From Geojedonia litorea (GTDB taxonomy: Bacteria > Bacteroidota > Bacteroidia > Flavobacteriales > Flavobacteriaceae), in assembly GCF_042654525.1 (NCBI RefSeq), contig NZ_JBHSGP010000004.1, positions 248,001 to 312,000 on the forward strand: DNA of 64,000 nucleotides. Reading direction: 5' to 3'. The first letter of the stretch is position 1, and each line of letters begins with the position of its first letter. The translations under genes were made by a program, and so were the position numbers. Under the pieces are notes generated by a model. That model was given only the letters and a program-made list of their open reading frames with translations, did no database searches and was not told the DNA's origin. Below, in pieces: positions 1-8,974 of the stretch.

Positions 1-655
1 GAATTTCATCCAAAATTAAGAGCGCGCCAACCTCTTCACAGCGTTGTTTGACATGAGTTAGATAATTATTCTCAGGTTCAATGAACCCAGCACCACCTTG
101 AATGGTTTCCAAAACAACTGCTGAAGTTTTGTGAGTTATTTTTGAAAGATCTTCTATAGCATTAAATGTGATAAATCTAACATCAGGCATTAATGGTCTA
201 AAAGGTTTTTTACGTTCTTCATAGCCCATAATACTTAATGCCCCCATGGTATTACCATGATATGCTTGATGTGCTGCAATAATTTCAGAACGACCTGTGT
301 AGCGTTTTGCCAATTTGATAGCACCATCAATAGCTTCTGTGCCAGAATTGGTAAGGTACGTGGTTTCTAAAGGTTTTGGTAAGTGTTTAGCCAGAAGTTT
401 GGTAAGCCTAACTGCAGGAGTTTGGGCATACTCACCATATACCATGACATGAAGGTATTTATCTAACTGTGATTTTATGGCATCAATTACTTTTGGGTGT
501 CTATGACCTAAACTACAGGCCGAAACGCCTGCCACAAAATCGAGATAGGCTTTATTATTGCTATCATAGATAAAAGAACCATCAGCATGAGACACCTCCA
601 TAGCCAATGGATGGGGTGTGGTTTGTGCCTGATACTGATAAAAATCTTCAATCAT
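1..655 (-). CDS. Class III PLP-dependent aminotransferase, N-terminal part (runs off window)
   Basis: This is the first 218 residues of a fold-type I, class III (acetylornithine/ornithine-like) aminotransferase. The C-terminus and the PLP lysine lie beyond the window edge. Visible family marks are NSGTEA (residues 103-108, PLP phosphate binding), AYHGNT (131-136), the conserved Glu of ETIQGGAG (about 183) and the Asp of LILDEI (216) that contacts the pyridine nitrogen. It starts only 3 bp after the stop of the OstA-like gene, so the two are probably co-transcribed. The substrate cannot be told from this half; acetylornithine, 4-aminobutyrate or another omega-amine are all possible. Confidence 0.9.
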   Translation of the reverse strand, partial: MIEDFYQYQAQTTPHPLAMEVSHADGSFIYDSNNKAYLDFVAGVSACSLGHRHPKVIDAIKSQLDKYLHVMVYGEYAQTPAVRLTKLLAKHLPKPLETTYLTNSGTEAIDGAIKLAKRYTGRSEIIAAHQAYHGNTMGALSIMGYEERKKPFRPLMPDVRFITFNAIEDLSKITHKTSAVVLETIQGGAGFIEPENNYLTHVKQRCEEVGALLILDEI

Positions 656-658
656 GAA

Positions 659-2455
659 TTATTGTTCTTTTTGAGTTTTTGGTATAGGTTTTTGAGGTTT
701 CTTAAGTTGAGTGGAATCCTTTTTCACCAAGGGTTTAGGAACATTGCGTCCTGCCTTATTCTCTTTGTCGGATGTTTTGTCTTTAGCGTCATCAATGCGT
801 TGCATCAGCTCATCATCAAAGAAGTCTTCTTGAGGGGCATACGGTTTGAGTCCTTTAATGACAGGAAGTACAAGAGGTGGATCATCTTTAAAAAGATCTT
901 CTACGCTTTTTGGACGTTCGTCTTCACGCCAATCAAATCCTCTAAATTTTCGAGCGTTATCTGGGAATTCTGATTCAGGGGATAAAGTGCCATCAATTTG
1001 CTGAAGCAGTCTAATTTCATCTATGGTATTATCCGAAATTTTTATGTTAATACTTCCAGATTTAGATTTGTCTATACCAATCAATTCACCGTCATCATTT
1101 CGAGTGTAATAAATCTTTTCAGCATTTTTAACGATATCGACATTGTATAACTTATTGTCTTCAAATAATCCTATTAAATACTGACCCTTCACTTGATTAA
1201 AGCCGGTTGAGCCTGCAACGGTATCTTTGGATATCAAAAAAGCATTATTGAAAACCCTTAAGGAATCTAAGGTTTCGGTTTCGGGGTTTGAAATGAGGTG
1301 AATAGTGTCACCAGTCATTTGATTGCCCATATTCCACATTATCGGGCGTCGTTTGGTAGCAAAGGCATCAGATGATGAAAAACGAGATAAATTGATCAGC
1401 TTAGTTAAGCCTGTTTTGTGATCGGCATGAATTGAATCTGCTTTACCACTCATATCACTCTTATAGATCCTAGCATTGTAATACGCTCTAGTGATTCGAT
1501 GTTCAGGTTTTCCAGTAACCATAAGTGTATCACTGTGCATATAAATGGAATCTTTTTCCTGTACGGTTATAGCCAAAGCACGTTTGGTAATAAATACTGA
1601 ATCTTTTGCCCGAAATACTTCGGCATAATGGCCTTTGATAATACTATTATTTAAAGTGTCTGTTACCTTTATATTATTGGTAGCCGAAGCAAAACTTTTG
1701 TTCCGGTCAAAATATAAACTGTCGCCTTCAACAACACGATTATCATAATCGATTCTTGAGTTTTTTATGAAATAGCCCGTATCATTATTAGTATCATAAA
1801 AACCACGTTCACAGTAAATTTTACTGGTTTCACCAACAATGGTAGAAGGGCCAAACATATAGGCATGACCAGTTTCGGTATAAAAGTCGAGTTGTTGGGT
1901 ATTTAAGGTATATTCTGGATTCACCAAGACCACATTCTGAACAAACTGGTATTTCTTGGCAGACATGTAATAACGCCCAATTTGACTGGTAATCGTGCCC
2001 GATGTATCTCTAACCACTTTTCCTTTTGACTTATAAAAAGCCTGTTGCTTAGCTCTGTCAAAATATAAAGTATCGGTTGTTAAGGTCGATTTAGGTTCAA
2101 CCAAAACCACATTGCCACTAGCAAATGCCAATTGGGTTTTGCCACTATATTCTACATATTTAGCATTTAAATGAATGGTATCTCCTTGATTCATTCGCAC
2201 ATTACTAAATGCCTCAATAAAATCTTCTTTTTGATAATAAATAGCACGATCACAAAACATATCAATACCTTCATGAATGATATGGATTTGCTGACTGTTA
2301 TCACGATTAAACGTAGTAACATCTTTTCCTAGAAGACTATCTTTAATGGTAAAACCAGAATACTCAATTTGTATTCTCTTTTTTTGTTGCGCATTCATTG
2401 GCGAGGTTATCAACCAACTACAACTTATGATTAAAAAGAATTTGAGTGCCTTCAA
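659..2455 (-). CDS. OstA-like (LptA/LptD N-domain family) LPS transport protein
   Basis: A 598-residue secreted protein with a signal peptide (residues 1-22, cleavage near MNAQ). The body is built of repeating short beta strands of the OstA/LptA beta-jellyroll type (segments such as VRMNQGDTIHLNAKYVEYSG and LYFDRAKQQAFYKSKGKV). Known OstA domains form the periplasmic bridge that carries lipopolysaccharide to the outer membrane. The last ~70 residues are Lys/Pro-rich and probably disordered. It is longer than a proteobacterial LptA (~180 aa), as is usual for the Bacteroidota OstA-like family. It lies between purA and an aminotransferase gene. LPS transport is inferred from the family. Confidence 0.85.
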   Translation of the reverse strand: MKALKFFLIISCSWLITSPMNAQQKKRIQIEYSGFTIKDSLLGKDVTTFNRDNSQQIHIIHEGIDMFCDRAIYYQKEDFIEAFSNVRMNQGDTIHLNAKYVEYSGKTQLAFASGNVVLVEPKSTLTTDTLYFDRAKQQAFYKSKGKVVRDTSGTITSQIGRYYMSAKKYQFVQNVVLVNPEYTLNTQQLDFYTETGHAYMFGPSTIVGETSKIYCERGFYDTNNDTGYFIKNSRIDYDNRVVEGDSLYFDRNKSFASATNNIKVTDTLNNSIIKGHYAEVFRAKDSVFITKRALAITVQEKDSIYMHSDTLMVTGKPEHRITRAYYNARIYKSDMSGKADSIHADHKTGLTKLINLSRFSSSDAFATKRRPIMWNMGNQMTGDTIHLISNPETETLDSLRVFNNAFLISKDTVAGSTGFNQVKGQYLIGLFEDNKLYNVDIVKNAEKIYYTRNDDGELIGIDKSKSGSINIKISDNTIDEIRLLQQIDGTLSPESEFPDNARKFRGFDWREDERPKSVEDLFKDDPPLVLPVIKGLKPYAPQEDFFDDELMQRIDDAKDKTSDKENKAGRNVPKPLVKKDSTQLKKPQKPIPKTQKEQ

Positions 2456-2528
2456 TGTTTTATAGTATTTGCTTCAAAAATAACCATTATCTCAAGGCTT
2501 TAGTATGCCTTAACAGATTTTTTAACAG

Positions 2529-2566
2529 AAAAGACCTGTAGCTATTGTTGTGACTACAGGTCTTTT
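2529..2566 (-). terminator. Intrinsic terminator after purA
   Basis: A perfect 13-bp inverted repeat (arms 2529-2541 and 2554-2566, AAAAGACCTGTAG with its complement) with a 12-nt loop lies 17 bp past the purA stop. On the minus strand it ends in a T-rich tract. It separates purA from the ostA-like gene. Confidence 0.8.
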
Positions 2567-2582
2567 AAAAAATGATTGTATA

Positions 2583-3854
2583 TTATCTAACAATAGTTTG
2601 TTTTCTGTCAGGACCTACCGAAACAATGGTTATTGGGATTTCCAATTCCTTTTCTAAAAATGCGATATACTCATTTAAAGCTTTAGGCATTTTAGAGGCT
2701 TCGGTCATTTCAGTTAAATCCTCATTCCAACCTTTAAATTCGGTATAGATAGGTGTGACGTTTTGAGCTTCTATGTTGTAAGGTAAATGCTCAATGATTT
2801 CACCTTTATAATTATAGGCGGTACATATTTTTAAGGTTTTAAAGCCTGAAAGCACATCGCCTTTCATCATAATCAATTGTGTAACGCCATTCACTTGACA
2901 GGCGTAACGTAGGGCAACAAGGTCTAACCAGCCACATCGTCTGGGACGACCTGTGGTAGCACCAAATTCATTACCAACACGTCCCATGGTTTCGCCAACT
3001 TCATCAAAAAGTTCGGTAGGGAAGGGGCCAGAACCTACGCGGGTTGTGTAGGCTTTAAAAATCCCAAAAACTTCACCAATTTTATTAGGCGCAATTCCTA
3101 ATCCGGTACAAGCGCCAGCAGCAGTTGTATTTGATGAGGTTACAAAGGGATAGGTTCCAAAATCGATATCTAAAAGGGAACCTTGCGCACCTTCAGCTAA
3201 AATAGATTGTCCGGCCTTTTGCGCTTGATGCAAATATTCTTCCGAATCAATAAATTTCAAGGTTTTTAATACCTCAATAGCATTAAAAAACTCAATTTCA
3301 AGTTCTTTAAGGTCGTATTGTATATCTACATTGTAGAACGCAATCATGGCTTCATGTTTATCGGCCAAAGCGCGATACTTGTCTTTCCAATCGGCCAGTT
3401 CGATATCACCAACACGAATTCCGTTTCGTCCAGTTTTGTCCATATACGTTGGACCAATACCTTTTAAAGTAGAACCAATTTTGGCTTTACCTTTTGAGGC
3501 TTCACTGGCAGCATCCAATAAGCGATGGGTAGGTAGAATAATGTGTGCCTTCCTAGAAATTAGCAAAGAAGCTCTATAATCAACGCCTTGCTCTTCTAAT
3601 TTATCTAATTCTTTTTTAAAGATTACAGGATCAATAACTACCCCATTACCTACAACATTGGCTGTATTTTCATGAAAGATTCCTGACGGAATGGTGTGTA
3701 ACACATGCTTTTTTCCATTGAATACCAAAGTGTGTCCAGCATTTGGCCCGCCTTGAAAACGAGCAATAATGTTGTATTTGGAGGTGAGTACATCAACAAT
3801 TTTTCCTTTGCCTTCGTCGCCCCATTGTAGTCCAAGTAGTAAATCTACTGCCAT
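2583..3854 (-). CDS. purA: Adenylosuccinate synthetase
   Basis: This 423-residue enzyme makes adenylosuccinate from IMP, aspartate and GTP, the first step of the AMP branch of purine synthesis. The N-terminus carries the signature GLQWGDEGKGK (residues 8-18) and GPNAGHTLV with the catalytic His. GIGPTYMDKTGRNGIRVGD, the IMP-binding stretch GRPRRCGW and the C-terminal VGPDRKQTI are also present. Length is normal for bacterial PurA. It is 10 bp downstream of a Fur-family gene and is followed by a strong intrinsic terminator, so it may share a transcript with the regulator. Confidence 0.98.
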   Translation of the reverse strand: MAVDLLLGLQWGDEGKGKIVDVLTSKYNIIARFQGGPNAGHTLVFNGKKHVLHTIPSGIFHENTANVVGNGVVIDPVIFKKELDKLEEQGVDYRASLLISRKAHIILPTHRLLDAASEASKGKAKIGSTLKGIGPTYMDKTGRNGIRVGDIELADWKDKYRALADKHEAMIAFYNVDIQYDLKELEIEFFNAIEVLKTLKFIDSEEYLHQAQKAGQSILAEGAQGSLLDIDFGTYPFVTSSNTTAAGACTGLGIAPNKIGEVFGIFKAYTTRVGSGPFPTELFDEVGETMGRVGNEFGATTGRPRRCGWLDLVALRYACQVNGVTQLIMMKGDVLSGFKTLKICTAYNYKGEIIEHLPYNIEAQNVTPIYTEFKGWNEDLTEMTEASKMPKALNEYIAFLEKELEIPITIVSVGPDRKQTIVR

Positions 3855-3863
3855 TTTAAAAAA

Positions 3864-4319
3864 TTAGTTAGGTTGTTTGTTTTTAGTTCCGTAAAAATAA
3901 AGTGAGTGGTTGCTGATTGAAATGTCAAAGACTTCTTCAATCGTTTTTTTTATGGATTGAATTCTTGGATCACAGAACTCTATAACTTCTCCCGTGTCGG
4001 TTAAAATCACGTGATCGTGTTGTTTATCAAAATAGGATTTTTCGTAATGTGCCTGATTTTGACCAAACTGATGTTTTCGAACCAAGCCACATTCCAAGAG
4101 GATTTCAATAGTATTGTAGAGTGTTGCGCGACTTACACGATAGTTTTTGTTTTTCATTTTGATATACAAGGATTCAATATCAAAATGTTCAACACTATCG
4201 TATATTTCCTGAAGAATAGCGTAACGCTCTGGTGTTTTTCGATGCCCTTTTTCTTCTAGAAAGGTAGTAAAGACATTTTTTACAATCTCTTGATTATTCT
4301 GTGCTCGTTTTGCATCCAT
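3864..4319 (-). CDS. Fur-family transcriptional regulator
   Basis: A 151-residue metal-responsive repressor of the Fur/PerR/Zur superfamily. The winged helix is recognised from GHRKTPERYAILQEIY and YRVSRATLYNTIEILLECGLV, and the metal-binding region from HYEKSYFDKQHDHVIL. The two CxxC zinc pairs of typical Fur proteins are not present: the first is replaced by LTDTG and there is no C-terminal pair, a pattern shared by a subset of Bacteroidota homologues. It sits between the stringent-response gene and purA in one leftward run. Its metal specificity (Fe, Mn/peroxide or Zn) cannot be assigned from the sequence. Confidence 0.93.
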   Translation of the reverse strand: MDAKRAQNNQEIVKNVFTTFLEEKGHRKTPERYAILQEIYDSVEHFDIESLYIKMKNKNYRVSRATLYNTIEILLECGLVRKHQFGQNQAHYEKSYFDKQHDHVILTDTGEVIEFCDPRIQSIKKTIEEVFDISISNHSLYFYGTKNKQPN

Positions 4320-4360
4320 AATTTAAATCCCGAGGATTCGGGAGCAAATTTACGTAAATT

Positions 4361-6571
4361 TTAAACTCTAGTAACCTTATCGATACCATTAATTTTTTTA
4401 AGATTATCGATAAGCTTCTTTAACATGGTATTATTGGTTACTATGACATTTATTTTTCCTGAAAACACTCCGTCATCTGATTGAAAACTAATGCTTTTCA
4501 TGTTCACATGCATGTTTGATGAGATGATTTGAGTAATGTTATTGACTAAACCTAGGTTGTCTATTCCAGATAAGGTGATTTGTGCCGAGAACTCTTGTTG
4601 CGATGAGTCTATCCATTTGGCCTGCATGATGCGATAGGCATAATTAGACTGAAGACTTAAGGCGTTAGGGCAGTTCTTTTTATGGACTTTAATTCCTTCG
4701 TTTATGGTTAAAAACCCAAATACGGGATCGCCTGGTATGGGATTGCAGCAAGTGGAGAGTTTATAATCCAATTTATCTTCTTCCTTACCAAAGACCAGCA
4801 TATCATACTTAGCCGTGATTTCATCTTTGTCGAGCTCCTCTTTGGTAATGTTTTGGCGTCTGGTAATTTTATTTTTGATATAACTCATAAAGGCATTGCT
4901 ACGCGATGCCGCAAAGTCCTTGAGCATTGTATTGTCTATAGTACCAATGCCTACACGATAAAAAAGGTCTAAACTTGTTTTCAGTTTAAAATGCACCACC
5001 ATATCGTTTATAGAATTCTCATCTAAAGTGATTTTAAGTTGTTTAAGCTTTCGCCTTAAAATTTCCTTACCTTCTTCAGCAATATCTTTTTTCTCATCTT
5101 TTAATGAGGATTTTATCTTACTTCGAGCTCGGGCCGTATTGGCATAGTCTAGCCAGTTGGAGTTAGGCTTGGCATTTTCTGAAGTTAAAATTTCTACTTG
5201 ATCACCACTTTGAAGCTCATGGCTTAAAGGCACCAATTTGCCATTCACTTTAGCACCGCGAGTTTTCATACCAACTTCGGTGTGAATACTAAAGGCAAAA
5301 TCCAAGGGTGTTGCGCCTTTGGGTAAGGATTTTAAATCGCCTTTAGGTGTGAATACATAAATTTCTTTTGAATAGAGATTGAGTTTAAATTGTTCAACAA
5401 AATCTACAGCGTTGGTTTCGTTACTTTCTAAAGCTTCTTGAAGTTTGTCAATCCAAGTGTCTAGGGCATCTTCCTTGTTGCCTTGTTTATATTTATAGTG
5501 AGCGGCATAACCTTTTTCGGCAATTTCATTCATGCGCTCACTTCTAATTTGTACTTCTACCCATCGTCCTTTAGGGCCCATAACGGTAATATGCAGAGCT
5601 TCGTAACCTGTTGATTTAGGTGACGAAATCCAATCGCGTAATCGAGTAGGGTTGGGGGTAAAGTGGTCGGTCACTATCGAGTAAATTTTCCAGGCCAGAA
5701 ATTTTTCATTGGCCAAGTCAGATTTATAAATGATGCGCACCGCAAACTTATCGTATACCTCGTCAAAGCTCACGCCTTGCTTCAGCATTTTACGACGAAT
5801 GGAAAATATAGATTTAGGTCGTCCTTTAATCTCATAATTGAGCCCTTCCGTATCCAAGGTATCAACAATCACTTTAGAAAAGGCCTTGATATAGGCATCC
5901 TGCTCTTCTTTACTTTCTTTAATTTTATGAAGAATGTCGTTATAAACTTCAGGTTCGGTGTATTTTAATCCTAAATCTTCAAGTTCAGTTTTTATATTGT
6001 AAAGCCCAATACGATGTGCTAATGGCGCATAGATATACAGCGTTTCTGAAGCGATTTTTTCCTGCTTATCGCGACGCATGGCATCCATGGTTTGCATATT
6101 GTGAAGACGATCGGCAATTTTAATAATAATCACACGTACGTCATCATTGAGAGTAAGCAGCATTTTACGGAAATTCTCTGCCTGTGTTGAGACATCCATG
6201 TCCTTTTTTAAAGACGAAATCTTAGTGAGACCATCTACAATACGCGATACGGTAGAACCAAACAACTGTTCAATATCATCTAATGTATAATGTACATTGT
6301 CTTCGACTACATCGTGAAGTAAAGCCGCGGCAATAGAAGTGGCATCCAATCCAATTTCGGAAGCTACGATTGTAGCTACAGCTAATGGATGGAAAATATA
6401 AGCCTCTCCCGATTTTCGGCGCTGGTCCTTGTGGGCGTCTAAAGCCACTTCAAACGCATGGCGAATGAGTTTTTTATCAGCCGTACTTAAGGTTTGGTAA
6501 CTTACTTTTAGGAGTTTTTTGTAGGCCTTGGCAATCTCTGCATTTTCTTTTTCAATCTCAACGTCTGTCAT
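4361..6571 (-). CDS. Bifunctional RelA/SpoT (p)ppGpp synthetase/hydrolase
   Basis: A 736-residue Rel/SpoT enzyme with full domain order. The HD hydrolase domain has ALLHDVVED (HD at residues 86-87), so hydrolysis is likely active. The nucleotidyltransferase synthetase has GRPKSIFSIRRKM, YDKFAVRIIY and TGYEALHITV around residues 250-330. The TGS domain (VFTPKGDLKSLPKGATPLDFAFSIHTEVG) follows, then a zinc/helical segment with STCCNPIPGDPV and a C-terminal ACT domain. It controls the alarmone that stops stable RNA synthesis during starvation. It is the first gene of the leftward fur-purA neighbourhood. The protein is complete and of normal length. Confidence 0.96.
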   Translation of the reverse strand: MTDVEIEKENAEIAKAYKKLLKVSYQTLSTADKKLIRHAFEVALDAHKDQRRKSGEAYIFHPLAVATIVASEIGLDATSIAAALLHDVVEDNVHYTLDDIEQLFGSTVSRIVDGLTKISSLKKDMDVSTQAENFRKMLLTLNDDVRVIIIKIADRLHNMQTMDAMRRDKQEKIASETLYIYAPLAHRIGLYNIKTELEDLGLKYTEPEVYNDILHKIKESKEEQDAYIKAFSKVIVDTLDTEGLNYEIKGRPKSIFSIRRKMLKQGVSFDEVYDKFAVRIIYKSDLANEKFLAWKIYSIVTDHFTPNPTRLRDWISSPKSTGYEALHITVMGPKGRWVEVQIRSERMNEIAEKGYAAHYKYKQGNKEDALDTWIDKLQEALESNETNAVDFVEQFKLNLYSKEIYVFTPKGDLKSLPKGATPLDFAFSIHTEVGMKTRGAKVNGKLVPLSHELQSGDQVEILTSENAKPNSNWLDYANTARARSKIKSSLKDEKKDIAEEGKEILRRKLKQLKITLDENSINDMVVHFKLKTSLDLFYRVGIGTIDNTMLKDFAASRSNAFMSYIKNKITRRQNITKEELDKDEITAKYDMLVFGKEEDKLDYKLSTCCNPIPGDPVFGFLTINEGIKVHKKNCPNALSLQSNYAYRIMQAKWIDSSQQEFSAQITLSGIDNLGLVNNITQIISSNMHVNMKSISFQSDDGVFSGKINVIVTNNTMLKKLIDNLKKINGIDKVTRV

Positions 6572-6682
6572 AAACTAAATGTAAGGTAAACAAAATTAAT
6601 GCGCAATAGTTTATATTGGTTTTTAAAATTACCTATCAATTTTACTCAAGTTAAGTATCGATGATACATCTTCGTTAACATT

Positions 6683-7879
6683 TTAATACTGCATAAGGAC
6701 GTTAAATGTGACATTTAATTTGTGCATATTTAAATTGTCATCAAAGGCCACTTTTACATCGGAAAGCTTTCGCTCTAATTCAGATATTTTTGAATCAATT
6801 TTTTTAGCATCTCCAATGTTTTTACTCTTTTCTAAAACATTTTTTAAGGCCGCTTGATAGGAAACGAAAATAGAAATATATTCCTTGCTTAAGGATTCAA
6901 TTTCATCTCGTACAAATTTAGCCTGATTCAAGGCATAATTAGGGTACTTTAAATGGTTATTGGTAAGATGTGCATTATGATCTGAAGGATTGGCATTAAT
7001 GATGAGGTCAACCTTCTGTTGTACAATATCTTTGGTATAATGTGTGTTTATGAGTTGGGTAAGGGATAGGTGTTTCTCTTTTTCCGATATGGAATTAGGG
7101 ATTAAGGTGTTTGATCTTTCGGTTGTGTACTGGGTTAATAATAGCACAAGCCCTTCTTTTCTAATATCGAGATTGCCTATATTTTGTTCAAAATCGGTTT
7201 GTGCTTTCGCTAAACCTTCATAATGTTCTAAATATACTTTTAAGGATTCTTGCAAGGATTTCACATCTGTTAATGGTATATCATCGCCCTTAAGCGCACT
7301 TCCTATAACGAGATCCACAACCGATTTAATAGAACTCACCACAGGGATGGCGCTTGTAATAGACTCTGTAATGGGCGATTTTATGATGTGGTCAACAAAG
7401 CTTAAAAACTTTTCCTTTTTTACACCGTTGATTTTTTTATGCCCTTTAATAATTTCCTTTTCAAGAATTTTGGCGATTTCAGTAGATAACGAAAATCCTA
7501 AATCGGAATTATCTGGATTATTGAGTTGTGAAATCTGGGTGAGGTAATCGCTCGTGGCGTCTAACTGTTTGATGGCATTGAGGCTGGCGTTTGAAGCAAA
7601 AACAAATTCGGTGGTATTGATTATTTTTTTGCGTCGTTGTTCTAACTGTTTTTTTAATGAAAATAACTCGGCGTCGGTTAAGGCTTTAATCTGCCGGTTA
7701 TTGGACTCCATTAGTTCGCCAAAGGTTTCTACTTTAAACGAAATGGTATCGAGTTTTTCTTTGGATTTTAGGAGGTCGAAGTAATTTTTGTAAAGTACGT
7801 TGACCGAATCTTTTAAGGTTTGTGCATTGACTGTTACTATAGAAACAGCAATGAAAAGGATGGTTAAGGTGTTTTTCAT
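6683..7879 (-). CDS. Secreted coiled-coil protein of unknown function
   Basis: I do not recognise a family. The chosen start is the internal Met (MKNTLTILF) that opens a clear signal peptide cut after VNAQ; the frame extends 6 codons upstream. The mature ~380 residues are almost entirely helical and charged, with long heptad-like stretches at the N-terminus (KQLEQRRKKI region) and C-terminus (SKISELERKLSDVKVAFDDN). A central hydrophobic patch, about ITESITSAIPVVSSIKSVVDLVIGSAL, could be a membrane-interacting hairpin. It lies alone between relA/spoT and a rightward DUF2188 gene. A periplasmic structural or effector-like role is possible but unsupported. Confidence 0.75.
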   Translation of the reverse strand: MKNTLTILFIAVSIVTVNAQTLKDSVNVLYKNYFDLLKSKEKLDTISFKVETFGELMESNNRQIKALTDAELFSLKKQLEQRRKKIINTTEFVFASNASLNAIKQLDATSDYLTQISQLNNPDNSDLGFSLSTEIAKILEKEIIKGHKKINGVKKEKFLSFVDHIIKSPITESITSAIPVVSSIKSVVDLVIGSALKGDDIPLTDVKSLQESLKVYLEHYEGLAKAQTDFEQNIGNLDIRKEGLVLLLTQYTTERSNTLIPNSISEKEKHLSLTQLINTHYTKDIVQQKVDLIINANPSDHNAHLTNNHLKYPNYALNQAKFVRDEIESLSKEYISIFVSYQAALKNVLEKSKNIGDAKKIDSKISELERKLSDVKVAFDDNLNMHKLNVTFNVLMQY

Positions 7880-8106
7880 TTTTGTAATAGTTTCCAAGGA
7901 GGCATCAAATAGTATTCCATAATGTGTTTTATGAACCTATTTTTTGCGTGAATTGTTTAGATTCCTTTATCAGACTCGAACTAAAACCTTAGGTTAGTGC
8001 TGATTGTTGTGTGATATCCTTTGCTTTATATGTAACTATAATTATTGTTGCAAGTATTCTCTTATGATTCTAAAAAATATTATCTTCGAAGTTTACATAG
8101 CAATAC

Positions 8107-8388
8107 ATGCCTAACAATTCATCAAAATCCTGGCCACAGCTTATTTTAGAGCTTTTAGAGGCCATCTTTAAACCTACACGTCGCACTAGAAAAACCTGGC
8201 ACCAGCACGTAGTACCTTATGAGGGTGCTTGGGCGGTAAGACGAGAAGGCAATAAGGGTATCACCTCCAAACACCGTCGTCAAGAAACTGCCATTAACAA
8301 GGCCAAACGCATTGCTAAAAAACGCAAGGCCGATGTGATTATTCATCGTGAAGATGGCACCATACGCGACCGTATTCAGTATGATTAA
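8107..8388 (+). CDS. DUF2188 family small basic protein
   Basis: A 93-residue, strongly basic protein. From about residue 37 it carries the DUF2188 pattern: VPYEGAWAVRREGN, then a Lys/Arg helix (KAKRIAKKRKADVIIHREDG) ending in TIRDRIQYD. Members are small cytosolic proteins of unknown role found widely in bacteria. It is one of the few rightward genes here and stands alone. A TATCTTCG element at 8081-8088 resembles the Bacteroidota -7 box and would leave a short leader of about 15-20 nt. The basic charge suggests nucleic-acid contact, but this is only inference. Confidence 0.85.
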   Translation: MPNNSSKSWPQLILELLEAIFKPTRRTRKTWHQHVVPYEGAWAVRREGNKGITSKHRRQETAINKAKRIAKKRKADVIIHREDGTIRDRIQYD

Positions 8389-8412
8389 TATCCAATAGCT
8401 AAACGACTGGGT

Positions 8413-8949
8413 TTATTCCTTTACAAACGGATCAAAGTCATCTATTGCATAGGCTTTTAGATAATCGGTTTCGTCAATGGTATTACCCTCGGTTGAATCA
8501 TAGTCCATAATAATGAGCCACTGGTTTTCTATGTTTTTAAAGAGCACATGAAATTGCCCATAATAGGTTTGTGAAGCACCATTAGCGGTTCTAACCAATT
8601 GGTAAATCCCGCGTTCACTGGCAATAGAATCGTTATGAATGCGCTCAAAGAAGCGGAAAGCAATAGTATTGGTCACCCCATTGGATTTGGCGTTTTGAAA
8701 TCGGGCAGAATTGCTAGAGCAATACGCTTCATAATCACTGATGCGCTGCCCACCCGAGATACGAATGAGTTGTTTAGCATGGATATCGGCAAATAATTGA
8801 CCATCCAAAGTTTCATAGGCCAACGCGAATTTATCCCAAGTGGTATTAATCTCTTTAAGGGTATTGACAGATTGCTCATATGCCAAGCCGCTGATGCCGA
8901 GTAAAACAAGTAGTAGAAGGCGTGTGTTTTTCATAGAGGTAAATGTCAT
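8413..8949 (-). CDS. Secreted SnoaL/NTF2-like (DUF4440-type) protein
   Basis: A 178-residue protein with a signal peptide and an NTF2-like cone fold. An N-terminal helix (NTTWDKFALAYETLDGQLFADIHAKQLIRI) is followed by beta strands ending in GQFHVLFKNIENQWLIIMDYDS, typical of DUF4440 proteins with a calcium/calmodulin-kinase-association-like fold. Translation may start at the second Met (8934), which places MKNTRLLLLVLL directly at the N-terminus. Such proteins often bind or isomerise small hydrophobic molecules. No catalytic dyad can be pointed out, so the activity is unknown. It opens the 8.4-23 kb accessory block. Confidence 0.75.
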   Translation of the reverse strand: MTFTSMKNTRLLLLVLLGISGLAYEQSVNTLKEINTTWDKFALAYETLDGQLFADIHAKQLIRISGGQRISDYEAYCSSNSARFQNAKSNGVTNTIAFRFFERIHNDSIASERGIYQLVRTANGASQTYYGQFHVLFKNIENQWLIIMDYDSTEGNTIDETDYLKAYAIDDFDPFVKE

Positions 8950-8974
8950 GGTTAATATGTAGTTTTTAGTTGTA

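Noticed and set aside
587..973. 128-codon rightward frame
   Set aside because: It lies opposite the coding OstA-like gene and the aminotransferase; composition rich in Phe/Leu is typical of an antisense shadow.
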